A stretch of DNA of 64,000 nt, taken from assembly GCA_016708265.1 (NCBI GenBank), contig JADJGA010000011.1, positions 434,001 through 498,000 of the forward strand, written 5' to 3'. Both the position numbers and the translations under genes were made by a program. Within the stretch, counting starts at the first letter, position 1. Each line of letters starts with the position of its first letter. The notes beneath the pieces were generated by a model, which was not told where the DNA came from, did not search any database, and was given only the letters and a program-made list of their open reading frames with translations. This DNA comes from Saprospiraceae bacterium (GTDB lineage: Bacteria > Bacteroidota > Bacteroidia > Chitinophagales > Saprospiraceae). Positions 35,170 to 43,157 of this stretch are shown piece by piece.

Positions 35170-36000
35170 TTAACAAGTACTAAGTTTTTCAATAAGCCTG
35201 ACTACTTCTACAGCTTTTTTTACATCATGTACCCTGAGTATTTTTGCTCCTTTTTGCAGGGCAATTACATGCATTGCTGAAGTTGCATTCAGGCTTTCTT
35301 CAGGAGTAATGTCAAGGAATCTATATAGCATTGATTTACGTGAAATGCCGGTTAAAATAGGTATTTCAAGTATTTTAAAAACCTCAAGGTTATTTAAAAG
35401 CCGGTAATTATCATCCATATTTTTACCAAATCCAAATCCCGGGTCGGCAATGCTTTGTTCAATACCCAATGATCTGAAATACCTTAGCTTGCCAAACATG
35501 AATTTAAGGATATCCGCAGTTACATTTTCATAAACCGGATTTTCCTGCATTGTCCTGGGTATACCATGCATGTGCATAAAGATATAAGGAATTTTATTTT
35601 TAGCAACTATATCTAGGATAGAAGGGTCTAAAGAACCGGCTGAAATGTCGTTTATCATATCAGCACCTTTATCAATGCAATGCGCTGCAATTTCGGACCG
35701 GAAAGTATCAACAGAAATAATAGTATCAGTGTATTTGTTTCTTATAGCAGTGACTACCGGTAAAACCCTGGATAATTCTTCTTCAGCAGAAATAAAATCT
35801 GAACCCGGCCTCGATGACATGCCTCCTATGTCAATTATCCTGGCACCCTCCTCAATCATATTGCCTGCTTTTAAAACAGCCTGCTCAACTCCGGAAATCC
35901 TTGATGCGGGATAAAAGGAATCTGGAGTTATATTTAAGATTCCCATCACTGCAGGAGTGGAGAGCTCAAGTATTTTACCATTACAATTGATGACTTGCAT
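35170..36000 (-). CDS. folP: Dihydropteroate synthase
   Basis: FolP condenses p-aminobenzoate with dihydropterin pyrophosphate in folate synthesis and is the sulfonamide target. The 276-residue TIM barrel has the diagnostic loop 1, MGILNITPDSFYP (about 19-31), DIGGMSSRPGSDFI (about 60-73) with its loop 2 residues, and later NDISAGSLDP, MHMHGIPRTMQ and GFGFGKNMDDNYRLL followed by GISRKSMLYRFL. Catalytic-site residues appear intact. It heads a short operon with a lipoprotein and the SRPBCC-VOC fusion. Loop 1 reads 'D-S-F' as in sensitive enzymes, but drug response cannot be inferred. Confidence 0.97.
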   Translation of the reverse strand: MQVINCNGKILELSTPAVMGILNITPDSFYPASRISGVEQAVLKAGNMIEEGARIIDIGGMSSRPGSDFISAEEELSRVLPVVTAIRNKYTDTIISVDTFRSEIAAHCIDKGADMINDISAGSLDPSILDIVAKNKIPYIFMHMHGIPRTMQENPVYENVTADILKFMFGKLRYFRSLGIEQSIADPGFGFGKNMDDNYRLLNNLEVFKILEIPILTGISRKSMLYRFLDITPEESLNATSAMHVIALQKGAKILRVHDVKKAVEVVRLIEKLSTC

Positions 36001-36065
36001 AAAACAAAAATATTGAAAAAAATTTAAAAAACATCATGCAAGCTAAATATTAATCTGTGTAAAAC

Positions 36066-36093
36066 AAAAAAAGCTGTCCAAAGACAGCTTTTT
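36066..36093 (-). terminator. Rho-independent terminator of the EF-hand gene
   Basis: Stem AAGCTGTC / GACAGCTT with loop CAAA, flanked by A- and T-runs, so it could work in both directions. It begins about 20 bases after the EF-hand gene stop on the minus strand and precedes folP. Confidence 0.85.
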
Positions 36094-36113
36094 ATAACAA
36101 ATTTTACTAATTG

Positions 36114-36800
36114 TTATTTCTTTTCAGTGTTGTCAGCTTTTCCTCCACCACAGCATTTGCCACCGCCACATTTTTTAGCTGATGTTCCTTCTGCTTTTGC
36201 ATCTTTTGCACACTTAGCTTTCTCCTCTTTTGAACATCCTTCCTTCTTGTCAGATTTTGCTGATACAGCACATTTTGCATCTCCTGCATTTGAAGCACAA
36301 CATGATTTGTATTCTTCTTCATTGAGAAATCCATCCTTATCTTTATCCATTTCAGCAAACATTTTCTCATGGCCGCTCACAAATTCTTCTGCTGTCATGA
36401 CCTCATTCTTATCAGAATTGAATTTGTCAAATGCATGACACTCTTCACTGGTTACCTTTCCATCAGTGTTTTTATCACATTTAGCAAATTCTTCTGTAAA
36501 ATGTTTTTTGAATTCATCAGCCGATACTTTTCCATCAGCATCTTTATCCTGAGATTTCAAAGTGCAACCTGATGATGCGCTGCTGCATTTTGCTTTTTCT
36601 TTATCACTGCACTCTTTCTTTGCAGGAGTTGCTTCTGCTGCGCTTCCTTCTCCGCATTTGCTGTAATTAAAATCATTTTTGGTATCGATATACTTCTCAG
36701 TAACTGTATTTGATTTAAATGTTTTCATTGAATCCTGGAAACCAAAAATGATAAATGTTCCGATTAATAAAAATGTAAAAAATAGAATGCCTTTTTTCAT
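36114..36800 (-). CDS. Exported EF-hand, Cys-rich protein with a C-terminal KCGGGKCCGGG tail
   Basis: The 228-residue protein has an N-terminal signal/anchor segment (GILFFTFLLIGTFIIFGF). Three clear EF-hand calcium loops follow: DKDADGKVSADEF (about 85-97), DKNTDGKVTSEEC (about 109-121) and DKDKDGFLNEEEY (about 152-164); a fourth, SDKNEVMTAEEF, lacks the DxDxDG pattern. About 15 Cys are spread through Lys/Glu-rich linkers, and the protein ends AKKCGGGKCCGGGKADNTEKK. It probably binds calcium, and the Cys clusters may bind another metal. The tail resembles Cys-rich RiPP-type metallophore precursors (the bufferin/HvfA style 'K-C-G-E-G-K-C-G'), but no DUF692/MNIO partner is in the window. It stands alone between the Bat operon and folP. 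Confidence 0.85.
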   Translation of the reverse strand: MKKGILFFTFLLIGTFIIFGFQDSMKTFKSNTVTEKYIDTKNDFNYSKCGEGSAAEATPAKKECSDKEKAKCSSASSGCTLKSQDKDADGKVSADEFKKHFTEEFAKCDKNTDGKVTSEECHAFDKFNSDKNEVMTAEEFVSGHEKMFAEMDKDKDGFLNEEEYKSCCASNAGDAKCAVSAKSDKKEGCSKEEKAKCAKDAKAEGTSAKKCGGGKCCGGGKADNTEKK

Positions 36801-36928
36801 AATTTAGAATTTGTTTAATTAATAATCCTTTACAAACGGCTAAAATAGATTAATGTTATTATTTGAGTTTGATAAATAAATAAAAACAAATAAAAATATC
36901 AGTTTTGTCGTCTGTACGACATTTATTA

Positions 36929-38671
36929 TTATTTTATATTTTTAAATTCTGTCTGAAGATCAGAAATGATTTTGTGAACAGAATCATATGTTTCTCTTAA
37001 ATCTTGTTTTAGTGTTCCTGAATAAAGGGCAGCTTCGCAGTTACTCAACTGCTCGATGAATTTGTTGGCATTATCAATAAAGATACCTTCTTCAGTTAGC
37101 TTTTTGAACAGATTCTCACTGTTTATTTCCGACTGTGGCAATAAAAGTTTATCTGATGCGAATTTAATAAGCACTTCATAAATTTCTCGAAAAAACAATT
37201 TTTCATCAGCTTTTAGCATCAGTTCCTTTGCTGAATTCAGTCGTTTCAATGCTTCCCTGTCAGCCTGTTTTAATTTAATAATACCGGGATCAAGGGCTTT
37301 ATTTTTTTGTTTTGATAATCTCAAAAAGTATAAGATCATGAGTACAACAACCATTAAACCTAAAAGGCTAAAATACAAAAATGAACCAAATAATGGTTTT
37401 TTAGTCTTTGAAAGATTCAGCTCTGATTTAGAAGGTTTAAGAGAAGTCTCAGTCTTCTGAATTTGCTTGTTTGTCCTTATACCTTTCTTTACATTAACTT
37501 CGACAGGATCTGTTGAGGTACTGATATAAATTGCTTTTTCAGGATCGAAAAAAGTATATGGAATGGTTATAGTCTGTCTTCCTTCTTTTTTTGGAACTAA
37601 CAGATATTCGTACGATTTGGTAGTAATAAGTTTGCCATTCTGAAATGACTGGCTCTGTGAAATTAACTTAGGGTCATATATTTCAAAATTCTTATTTTTA
37701 TCTTTGAAGTCAGGTGCTAAAACTGAGTTTTCCGATGCATCAGATGCAATATCCAGAATAAAACTAAATGCCTCATCTAATATTTGATCCGTTGAAGAAA
37801 TTCTGGATTTGATTTTAAATTGGCCCACATGCCCACTAAAACTTTCAGCAGCATTTCCAGGTAGTTTTTTTACTTCAAGCTTTATACTTTCTGTAGTTAA
37901 ATGATAAGGTTTAGTTGACTGGAAAAAAATATTCCCTGATTTTTCTTCCGGAACCTCTACTAAAAATTTAGCTGATGGAATGATCATTTGTCCGGTTTTG
38001 AGCGGAAAAAGGATAACAGATTTTAATGAATACACAGAAAATTGTTTGTTTTTTATTGTTATACTTTGATCTTTGCTATTAAAATCAGCATTTTCAATTT
38101 TAAAATCTTTTAAATCCGGTTCAGATTCAATCATGATACCTTCAATTTTAACTGAAGTGTAGAGTTTATATTCTAATAATAGTTGTTGACCAGGATATGC
38201 TGACTTGTCACTTATCTCTGCTGTCACAAAGAAATTATCTCTTTTTGCTATATTTGAAAAATCTTTTTTTGCAGCTTTTACAACTTTTATAGTCAGAGGA
38301 TTTGATTTCAGTATTTTATTGCCTGTTTTAATCTGAGCGGGAGGGATATAATATGTTGCTGCATTACCGGCTTTGATGCTATAGATAAATGATAGTTTGC
38401 TCTGAGAGATTCCATTAATTATCGACATTTCACTTGATCTTGAGGGTCCGGCCACAAGTTCAAAACTTTTCAAAGACGGGGGAATGAAATTCAGTCCTTC
38501 TGCATTCTCGAGGGTAAATCTTAATTCAAAAACATCTCCTTCTTCTATCTGAACGGAACTGGTAGTTGCGTAAAATTTGACCTGCGAAAAATTATTGACA
38601 GGCAATATAAAATATAAAAAAAGTAAGGCTGTGAGTCTTAATCCAAAAATTTTATTTACAACTTTTTTCAT
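36929..38671 (-). CDS. batD: BatD-like membrane protein
   Basis: BatD is the large periplasmic partner of the MoxR-Bat system, thought to help assemble or protect envelope proteins. The 580-residue protein has a signal peptide (1-29, ending VNNFSQ). The repeated BatD beta-domains at about 30-400 show VQIEEGDVFELRFTLENAEG, FELVAGPSRSSEMSIINGIS and AEISDKSAYPGQQLLLEYKLY. A transmembrane segment at about 430-450 (FLYFSLLGLMVVVLMILYFL) follows, then a cytoplasmic helical tail. It is last in the operon. The 169-residue gene directly upstream (23-base gap) repeats its first domain, including the 'F-E-x-x-A-G-P/G-x-S-x-S' block. Confidence 0.9.
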   Translation of the reverse strand: MKKVVNKIFGLRLTALLFLYFILPVNNFSQVKFYATTSSVQIEEGDVFELRFTLENAEGLNFIPPSLKSFELVAGPSRSSEMSIINGISQSKLSFIYSIKAGNAATYYIPPAQIKTGNKILKSNPLTIKVVKAAKKDFSNIAKRDNFFVTAEISDKSAYPGQQLLLEYKLYTSVKIEGIMIESEPDLKDFKIENADFNSKDQSITIKNKQFSVYSLKSVILFPLKTGQMIIPSAKFLVEVPEEKSGNIFFQSTKPYHLTTESIKLEVKKLPGNAAESFSGHVGQFKIKSRISSTDQILDEAFSFILDIASDASENSVLAPDFKDKNKNFEIYDPKLISQSQSFQNGKLITTKSYEYLLVPKKEGRQTITIPYTFFDPEKAIYISTSTDPVEVNVKKGIRTNKQIQKTETSLKPSKSELNLSKTKKPLFGSFLYFSLLGLMVVVLMILYFLRLSKQKNKALDPGIIKLKQADREALKRLNSAKELMLKADEKLFFREIYEVLIKFASDKLLLPQSEINSENLFKKLTEEGIFIDNANKFIEQLSNCEAALYSGTLKQDLRETYDSVHKIISDLQTEFKNIK

Positions 38672-38693
38672 AACCAGATTTGCTTTGCAAAAA

Positions 38694-39203
38694 TCATAAC
38701 TTTCTGATATTCAATTTCTTCTTCTTTTCTTCTTCTTTTTTTACCTTTGGTGATTCATAAAAGGATTCTTCAGAATTAAAGAAAAAATCATTTTCTGAGT
38801 CTTTCAGTTTTGGTTTTTCAATTATTCCTTCAGGATTTTCCAATGTAAGTATCTCTGTTTTTTCTGTGTACAATACCTGATCTCCAATGTTGAGTCTGGC
38901 TTTTTCCAATATAGAAATTCCTGTTTTTATGGGTTTCAGGTAATATGTATAACTTGACTCATGCGTTGTTTTTCCATTTACCATACTGTACATGGAATTT
39001 GACATTGGTCCTCCCGCAATTTCGAAATCTGAAAAATCCGGTGCTTCAAAATCTCCTTTAATATTCGATATTTTGTAATTCACAATCAGATAATTTCCGA
39101 TTAAAACCGTATCGTTGCTCACTTCCATCGTAAAAGAAGCTTCCTGGGCAAAAATCCCACTTTCGTAAAAGAACAAAATAATTATCAAAATAATTTTTCT
39201 CAT
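38694..39203 (-). CDS. Short BatD N-domain protein
   Basis: The 169-residue exported protein (signal peptide ending GIFAQ, about 1-19) consists essentially of the first beta-domain of BatD: VSNDTVLIGNYLIVNYKISN, FEIAGGPMSNSMYSMVNGKT, THESSYTYYLKPIKTG and GDQVLYTEKTEILTLE. A Lys/Glu-rich tail (EEEKKKKLNIRKL) replaces the rest, and there is no membrane anchor. It is probably the product of a partial duplication of batD, kept intact and in frame. It sits just upstream of full-length batD, separated from batC by 206 bases with short repeats. Function is inferred only from batD. Confidence 0.78.
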   Translation of the reverse strand: MRKIILIIILFFYESGIFAQEASFTMEVSNDTVLIGNYLIVNYKISNIKGDFEAPDFSDFEIAGGPMSNSMYSMVNGKTTHESSYTYYLKPIKTGISILEKARLNIGDQVLYTEKTEILTLENPEGIIEKPKLKDSENDFFFNSEESFYESPKVKKEEEKKKKLNIRKL

Positions 39204-39240
39204 AAGCTTTTTATTTTAGGTTTTTACTTTTTGCTACTTA

Positions 39241-39260
39241 TAGCCACGAATGCACAAATT
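39241..39260 (+). repeat. Dispersed-repeat-like segment TAGCCACGAATGCACAAATT
   Basis: This 20-base segment lies in the batC / short-batD gap. It resembles an interspersed 'GCCACGAATGCACGAATT' phrase I recall from many bacterial intergenic regions. It is single-copy within the window, so the call is tentative. Confidence 0.3.
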
Positions 39261-39366
39261 AAAAACGAAATAAAATATCAATTGCACATATTTGATACCG
39301 GTCAAGTTCAGTTCCTGAATGCAAAGGTTTTTTATACGTTTTAGTCCTGCTCTGGGTTCTGGCAAC

Positions 39367-39397
39367 TTTCCATCATTCCAATTTTCCATCATTCCAA
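39367..39397. repeat. Tandem repeat TTTCCATCATTCCAA
   Basis: TTTCCATCATTCCAA occurs at 39367-39381 and 39383-39397, a 16-base period tandem duplication downstream of the batC stop, in the only sizeable gap of the Bat operon. Confidence 0.6.
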
Positions 39398-39409
39398 CCT
39401 TCCTTTTTC

Positions 39410-40132
39410 CTACCAGTCTTTTTTTCTTTTTTCTGACTTGCTTTTCCCTTTAAACACTCTTTTCTGAATTTCGTTTTCATCCGATTCTATATTTTTTAAT
39501 AGTTTATCGATTTCGTTTTTTGACATTTTATTATCATTCAGACCTGATTGGGTCTGTTTTTCCTGCTTGTTCTGATTTTTATTTTCGCTATTTTCTTGAT
39601 TGTTTTTATCTTTGTTATTGTTTTTCTTTTCCTGATCATTATTATTTTTATTGATATTCTTCTTGTTTTTTTCTGCGAACTTTTCTTTTGCAAGTGCAAG
39701 ATTTTTACGCGTTTCATTATCGTTTGGATTAAGCCGCAGGGATTTTTTGTAAGAATCTATACTATTTGTATAATCATCCATTTTGTAATAAGCATTTCCG
39801 ATATTATGCTGAGCTTTACTTTCTGTAATTTTATCCTTTTTACTATTAATTGCATTTTTGTAGGCTTCAATTGCTTCTCCTGTCCTGTTTTGGCTGATCA
39901 GGCTATTACCGAGATTATAATTTGCTTTGAAATCGTTTTCTTTTTCCAACGCTTTCTTATAATATACTTCCGAAGAACTGAAATCCTGTTTTTCAAAAGA
40001 CCGGTCTCCTTCAATTCTAAATTTATGTGCTGTCTGGGAAAAGAATGGGTTTATTGCGAGAAAGATTAGAATTACTGAAAGGCAATTCCGGAATTTAAAA
40101 AGGTTTGGTATAGAAATTAATGTAAAAGTCAT
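39410..40132 (-). CDS. batC: BatC-like TPR protein
   Basis: The 240-residue exported TPR protein of the Bat operon. A hydrophobic N-terminus (about 17-34, ending NPFFSQ) is followed by three TPR-type repeats at about 38-155 (RSFEKQDFSSSEVYYKKALE, ANYNLGNSLISQNRTGEAIE, AQHNIGNAYYKMDDYTNSID). The remaining third is very low complexity, Asn/Lys/Glu-rich (KNKKNINKNNNDQEKK...), probably disordered, with a charged C-terminus. It lies three bases after batB. Downstream there is a 206-base gap before the short BatD gene, so termination or a processing site may fall there. Confidence 0.88.
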   Translation of the reverse strand: MTFTLISIPNLFKFRNCLSVILIFLAINPFFSQTAHKFRIEGDRSFEKQDFSSSEVYYKKALEKENDFKANYNLGNSLISQNRTGEAIEAYKNAINSKKDKITESKAQHNIGNAYYKMDDYTNSIDSYKKSLRLNPNDNETRKNLALAKEKFAEKNKKNINKNNNDQEKKNNNKDKNNQENSENKNQNKQEKQTQSGLNDNKMSKNEIDKLLKNIESDENEIQKRVFKGKSKSEKRKKDW

Positions 40133-40134
40133 AT

Positions 40135-41139
40135 TTAAACACTTGTTTTTTTTCTGTTTATTTCAGGAAACAATAAATATAGTATCAGCAATAAAATAAC
40201 AATAAATATAAAATACTCATACTGGCTGTTGTAATCAGTAAATGATCGCTGGATGATCTCCCTTTTCTCTATTTTTTTGAGTTTTTCAGCGATATTTTTT
40301 ACAAGGCTTTTATCAGTAATATCAAAGAAATATCCCTTTCCGTTCTCAGCAATTTCTTCAAGCAGTGAATTGTTTACTTTTGTCCTGACAAATTTTCCTT
40401 CATCATCCTTTTTAAAGTTTTCAACTCCAAATTGGTTTATATATGGTATAAATCCACCTTCTTCCGTACCAACTCCCACAGTGAAAATCGTAAATCCATC
40501 AGCATTTTTTGCTGCCTCGACAGCATTTCCATCATGATCTTCCCCATCTGAAAAGATTATCAGAGCTTTCTGATTTTTATCATCTTTTGCAATTGCATTT
40601 CCAGCTATTTTTATAGATTCTTCTATTGCGGTGCCCTGATTTTCAATCATATAAGGTGAGGCACTTTTAATGAACATGACAGAAGCTGCATAATCGGGGC
40701 TCAATGGCATTTTCATAAAGGCTTCCCCTGCAAAAAAGATCAATCCGATCCTGTTTCCCTTTAATTTAAGGATCAGTTCTTCAATTACTTTTTTTGTTTT
40801 TTCAAGCCTGCTAGGGCTTATATCGGACGAGAACATACTCTGCGAAATATCCAGGGCAATTATTATATCTGAAGACTGTGCTTTTACTTTTGTTCTTTTA
40901 TTTGACCATTGAGGATTGGCAAGCGCAATAATTGAAATGATCAGTAACAGGATAATAATAATATTTTTTATCAAACCCGATCGTTTTTTAAAACCAGGGA
41001 TCATTAACTGCATTAATTCAGGATCAGCAGTTTTTCGCATTAACTTCAGATTTGTTTTATAGAAATACCAGATGATCAGTAAAAGCGGAACTACTGAAAA
41101 AAGCAGAAAGAGATAATTAATATTTTCAAATCTGAACAT
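40135..41139 (-). CDS. batB: BatB VWA-domain membrane protein
   Basis: The 334-residue inner-membrane protein has two N-terminal membrane segments (about 8-26 and 58-76) and one near the C-terminus (about 307-327), enclosing a VWA domain. The metal-ion-dependent adhesion site reads DISQS (about 97-101), with the distal Thr/Asp regions NQGTAIEESIK and IIFSDGEDHDG. VWA proteins of this operon are taken to form a periplasmic or cytoplasmic scaffold remodelled by the MoxR ATPase. Its ATG coincides with the stop of the shifted batA frame (TAATG), or lies 16 bases after the restored batA stop. Confidence 0.93.
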   Translation of the reverse strand: MFRFENINYLFLLFSVVPLLLIIWYFYKTNLKLMRKTADPELMQLMIPGFKKRSGLIKNIIIILLLIISIIALANPQWSNKRTKVKAQSSDIIIALDISQSMFSSDISPSRLEKTKKVIEELILKLKGNRIGLIFFAGEAFMKMPLSPDYAASVMFIKSASPYMIENQGTAIEESIKIAGNAIAKDDKNQKALIIFSDGEDHDGNAVEAAKNADGFTIFTVGVGTEEGGFIPYINQFGVENFKKDDEGKFVRTKVNNSLLEEIAENGKGYFFDITDKSLVKNIAEKLKKIEKREIIQRSFTDYNSQYEYFIFIVILLLILYLLFPEINRKKTSV

Positions 41140-42158
41140 TAAAATTTCTTATTTTTTAGGGTAAAGATCGCAAAAAAGTATTTTCTGCCAAAAAAACTAT
41201 TAGCAAAATCAATAAAGCAGCAACTGATAAATATCCGGAATTCCTCGGAATACCTGTTAAAAACACTGATCTCAACTTTTGTCTTCTCAAGTTTATCAAT
41301 TTCAGCATAAATTTTTCTTAATTCATTATTGTCAGTAGCTCTGTAGTAATATCCTTTTGTCGATTCAGCTATCTTTTTCAATAATTCCTCATCCAGTGTC
41401 ACCTCCATTTTTTGGTAAATGATCTTTCCGAATATATTGGATACCGGAGATTCAGCAAATCCATTTGTTCCCACTCCAATTGTATATATTTTAATTCCAA
41501 ATTCTTTTGCCATATCTATTGACAACAATGGGTCCACATATCCTGAATTATTAACACCGTCTGTAAGTAAAATTATGACTTTACTTTTTGCTTCCGACTC
41601 TTTAAGCCGGTTTATTGCCGATGCCAGTCCATTTCCCAGGGCAGTGCCATCTTTTAAAATCCCGGCTTTGATCTGATCAATATAGTTTGTTAGTAACTGA
41701 CGATCAGTAGTAACGGGTGATAATGTAAATGCCTCACCGGAAAAGATAACTAAACCTATGCGGTCATATTTCCTGTTGCTTATGAATTCTTTGGCAAGTT
41801 TCTTGCTTGCTTCAAGCCTGTCTGGCTCAAAGTCAAGGGCCAGCATACTTGGAGAAACATCCAGTGCCAGTATTATATCTATTCCTTCGGCTTTTACAGA
41901 TTCCTCTTTCAAAGTGAGCCTTGGCCCCGATAAAGCAATTATAAAAAGACCCAATGAAATCAATTTCATATAAGGCAAAGCCTTATATAACGGTAGCTTC
42001 CAAGATTTGACTGAAGGGTCGAGATCCGTAGTTGAAAGAGGAAAAAATGATAAAAAAGACTTTCCCTGTGTATTGATCCACCAATAAAGTAGAGGTAGCA
42101 GCACCAGACCTGATAAAAGCCAGGGATGTTCGAATTCTATGTATTGAATGTTGGTCAT
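41139..42158 (-). CDS. batA: BatA VWA-domain membrane protein, frameshifted near the C-terminus
   Basis: The 339-residue VWA membrane protein has N-terminal membrane segments (about 13-28 and 64-78), a MIDAS motif DVSPS (about 100-104) and an intact VWA domain up to FNRYSEEFRIFI (residue about 311). From there the frame as given reads SCCFIDFANSFFGRKYFF..., not a normal BatA end. Skipping one base at 41225 yields VAALLILLIVFLAENTFLRS followed by LP and a TAA at 41156-41158, exactly the expected last membrane helix and tail. So either the gene carries a one-base insertion (or a sequence error), or a +1 shift is programmed. It lies between the DUF4381-like gene (18-base gap) and batB. Confidence 0.92.
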   Translation of the reverse strand: MTNIQYIEFEHPWLLSGLVLLPLLYWWINTQGKSFLSFFPLSTTDLDPSVKSWKLPLYKALPYMKLISLGLFIIALSGPRLTLKEESVKAEGIDIILALDVSPSMLALDFEPDRLEASKKLAKEFISNRKYDRIGLVIFSGEAFTLSPVTTDRQLLTNYIDQIKAGILKDGTALGNGLASAINRLKESEAKSKVIILLTDGVNNSGYVDPLLSIDMAKEFGIKIYTIGVGTNGFAESPVSNIFGKIIYQKMEVTLDEELLKKIAESTKGYYYRATDNNELRKIYAEIDKLEKTKVEISVFNRYSEEFRIFISCCFIDFANSFFGRKYFFAIFTLKNKKF

Positions 42159-42176
42159 TTTAAAACATACGTTGTT

Positions 42177-43151
42177 TTATCGTAAAATGCTTACCAGATC
42201 GATTGTTTTGTTAAGGAATTTTTCATTCAGATCTTCATCTATGCTTGCTTTTGCAAATTTAATGAGATCAGCTATTTGTAAAATATCTGATATTGTGTTC
42301 AGATGATTTTTCTCTGAAAGTTTAAGTTCAACTGCGCTGATTATTTCAGTCGTACTTTGTTCCAGAGCACCGAATTCGAATTTTTTTTCCAGATACTCCC
42401 GAAGTATATATGTCAGTTGACCGTGAAATTCCTTTACCTGACCTTTAAGCCATATTTTCTCATTTTTTAGTACAGAGAGTTTTTCAAGTGCTACTGTATA
42501 TGCCGGCTCTGGTACCTTAATATCCTGAAAATCTGACTTTGTCTTTTTTCTGTATTTAAAAAACATAAAAACACCGATCAGAATAAGTGTTAAAAAAAGC
42601 AAAGCATAATGATACCATGCAAAATGATCCGAAAATCGTTTTTCCTCCCGTATTATATCCTTTATTGGGGCGAGAGCTTTAATACTATCATTAGGATCTA
42701 TTGATGACCTGATGAAAATAAGAGGAAGTTCACTGATTGAATTTTTGTCTGTTTTTATCTTTTCGTCATCATTGATCAGAGGTATGATAATAAATCTGCC
42801 TTCATCCCAAACTTTGATCCGGATTTCATTTTCTTTTACTTCAGGAAAATTTTTCAGTGTTATTGTATGGATATTACCACTCCATTTTCCGAAATCTGAA
42901 ATTTCAAAATCAGCAAGCCTTAGTTCTGAGGCATTAATATCCTTAGTTTTTTGTTTAAAACTGTCATAATGAGCCAGAAAAATCCTGATGCTATCTGGTT
43001 TAAAGTCTTTCTTGATCTTTATTAAAACAGGAATATCATGGCCTGCCAATGTTGTATCGGTCATTGTAGTAAGACCAACTACAGATTGTCCTGAAATTTC
43101 TGAAATCCACCAAAAAAATGCTATGAACAAATATCTTAAATGAATTTTCAT
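42177..43151 (-). CDS. DUF4381-like Bat-operon membrane protein
   Basis: The 324-residue protein has a signal peptide (about 1-21, ending ISGQ), a beta-rich periplasmic domain (about 22-175) with similarity to BatD-like domains, one membrane segment (about 181-199, WYHYALLFLTLILIGVFMFF) and a basic cytoplasmic stretch KYRKKTK. The helical C-terminal tail includes VKEFHGQLTYILREYLEKKFEFGALEQSTTEII, the block that defines the DUF4381-type component next to BatA. It probably links the periplasmic VWA proteins to the cytoplasmic ATPase, an inference from operon position. It lies between the DUF58 gene (6-base gap) and batA. Confidence 0.82.
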   Translation of the reverse strand: MKIHLRYLFIAFFWWISEISGQSVVGLTTMTDTTLAGHDIPVLIKIKKDFKPDSIRIFLAHYDSFKQKTKDINASELRLADFEISDFGKWSGNIHTITLKNFPEVKENEIRIKVWDEGRFIIIPLINDDEKIKTDKNSISELPLIFIRSSIDPNDSIKALAPIKDIIREEKRFSDHFAWYHYALLFLTLILIGVFMFFKYRKKTKSDFQDIKVPEPAYTVALEKLSVLKNEKIWLKGQVKEFHGQLTYILREYLEKKFEFGALEQSTTEIISAVELKLSEKNHLNTISDILQIADLIKFAKASIDEDLNEKFLNKTIDLVSILR

Positions 43152-43157
43152 AGAAGT

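Noticed and set aside
39548..40069. Open frame of 173 codons on the plus strand opposite batC
   Set aside because: It is antisense to the Lys/Asn-rich low-complexity part of BatC, which reads as Phe/Ile-rich on the other strand; the membrane-like look is an artefact.
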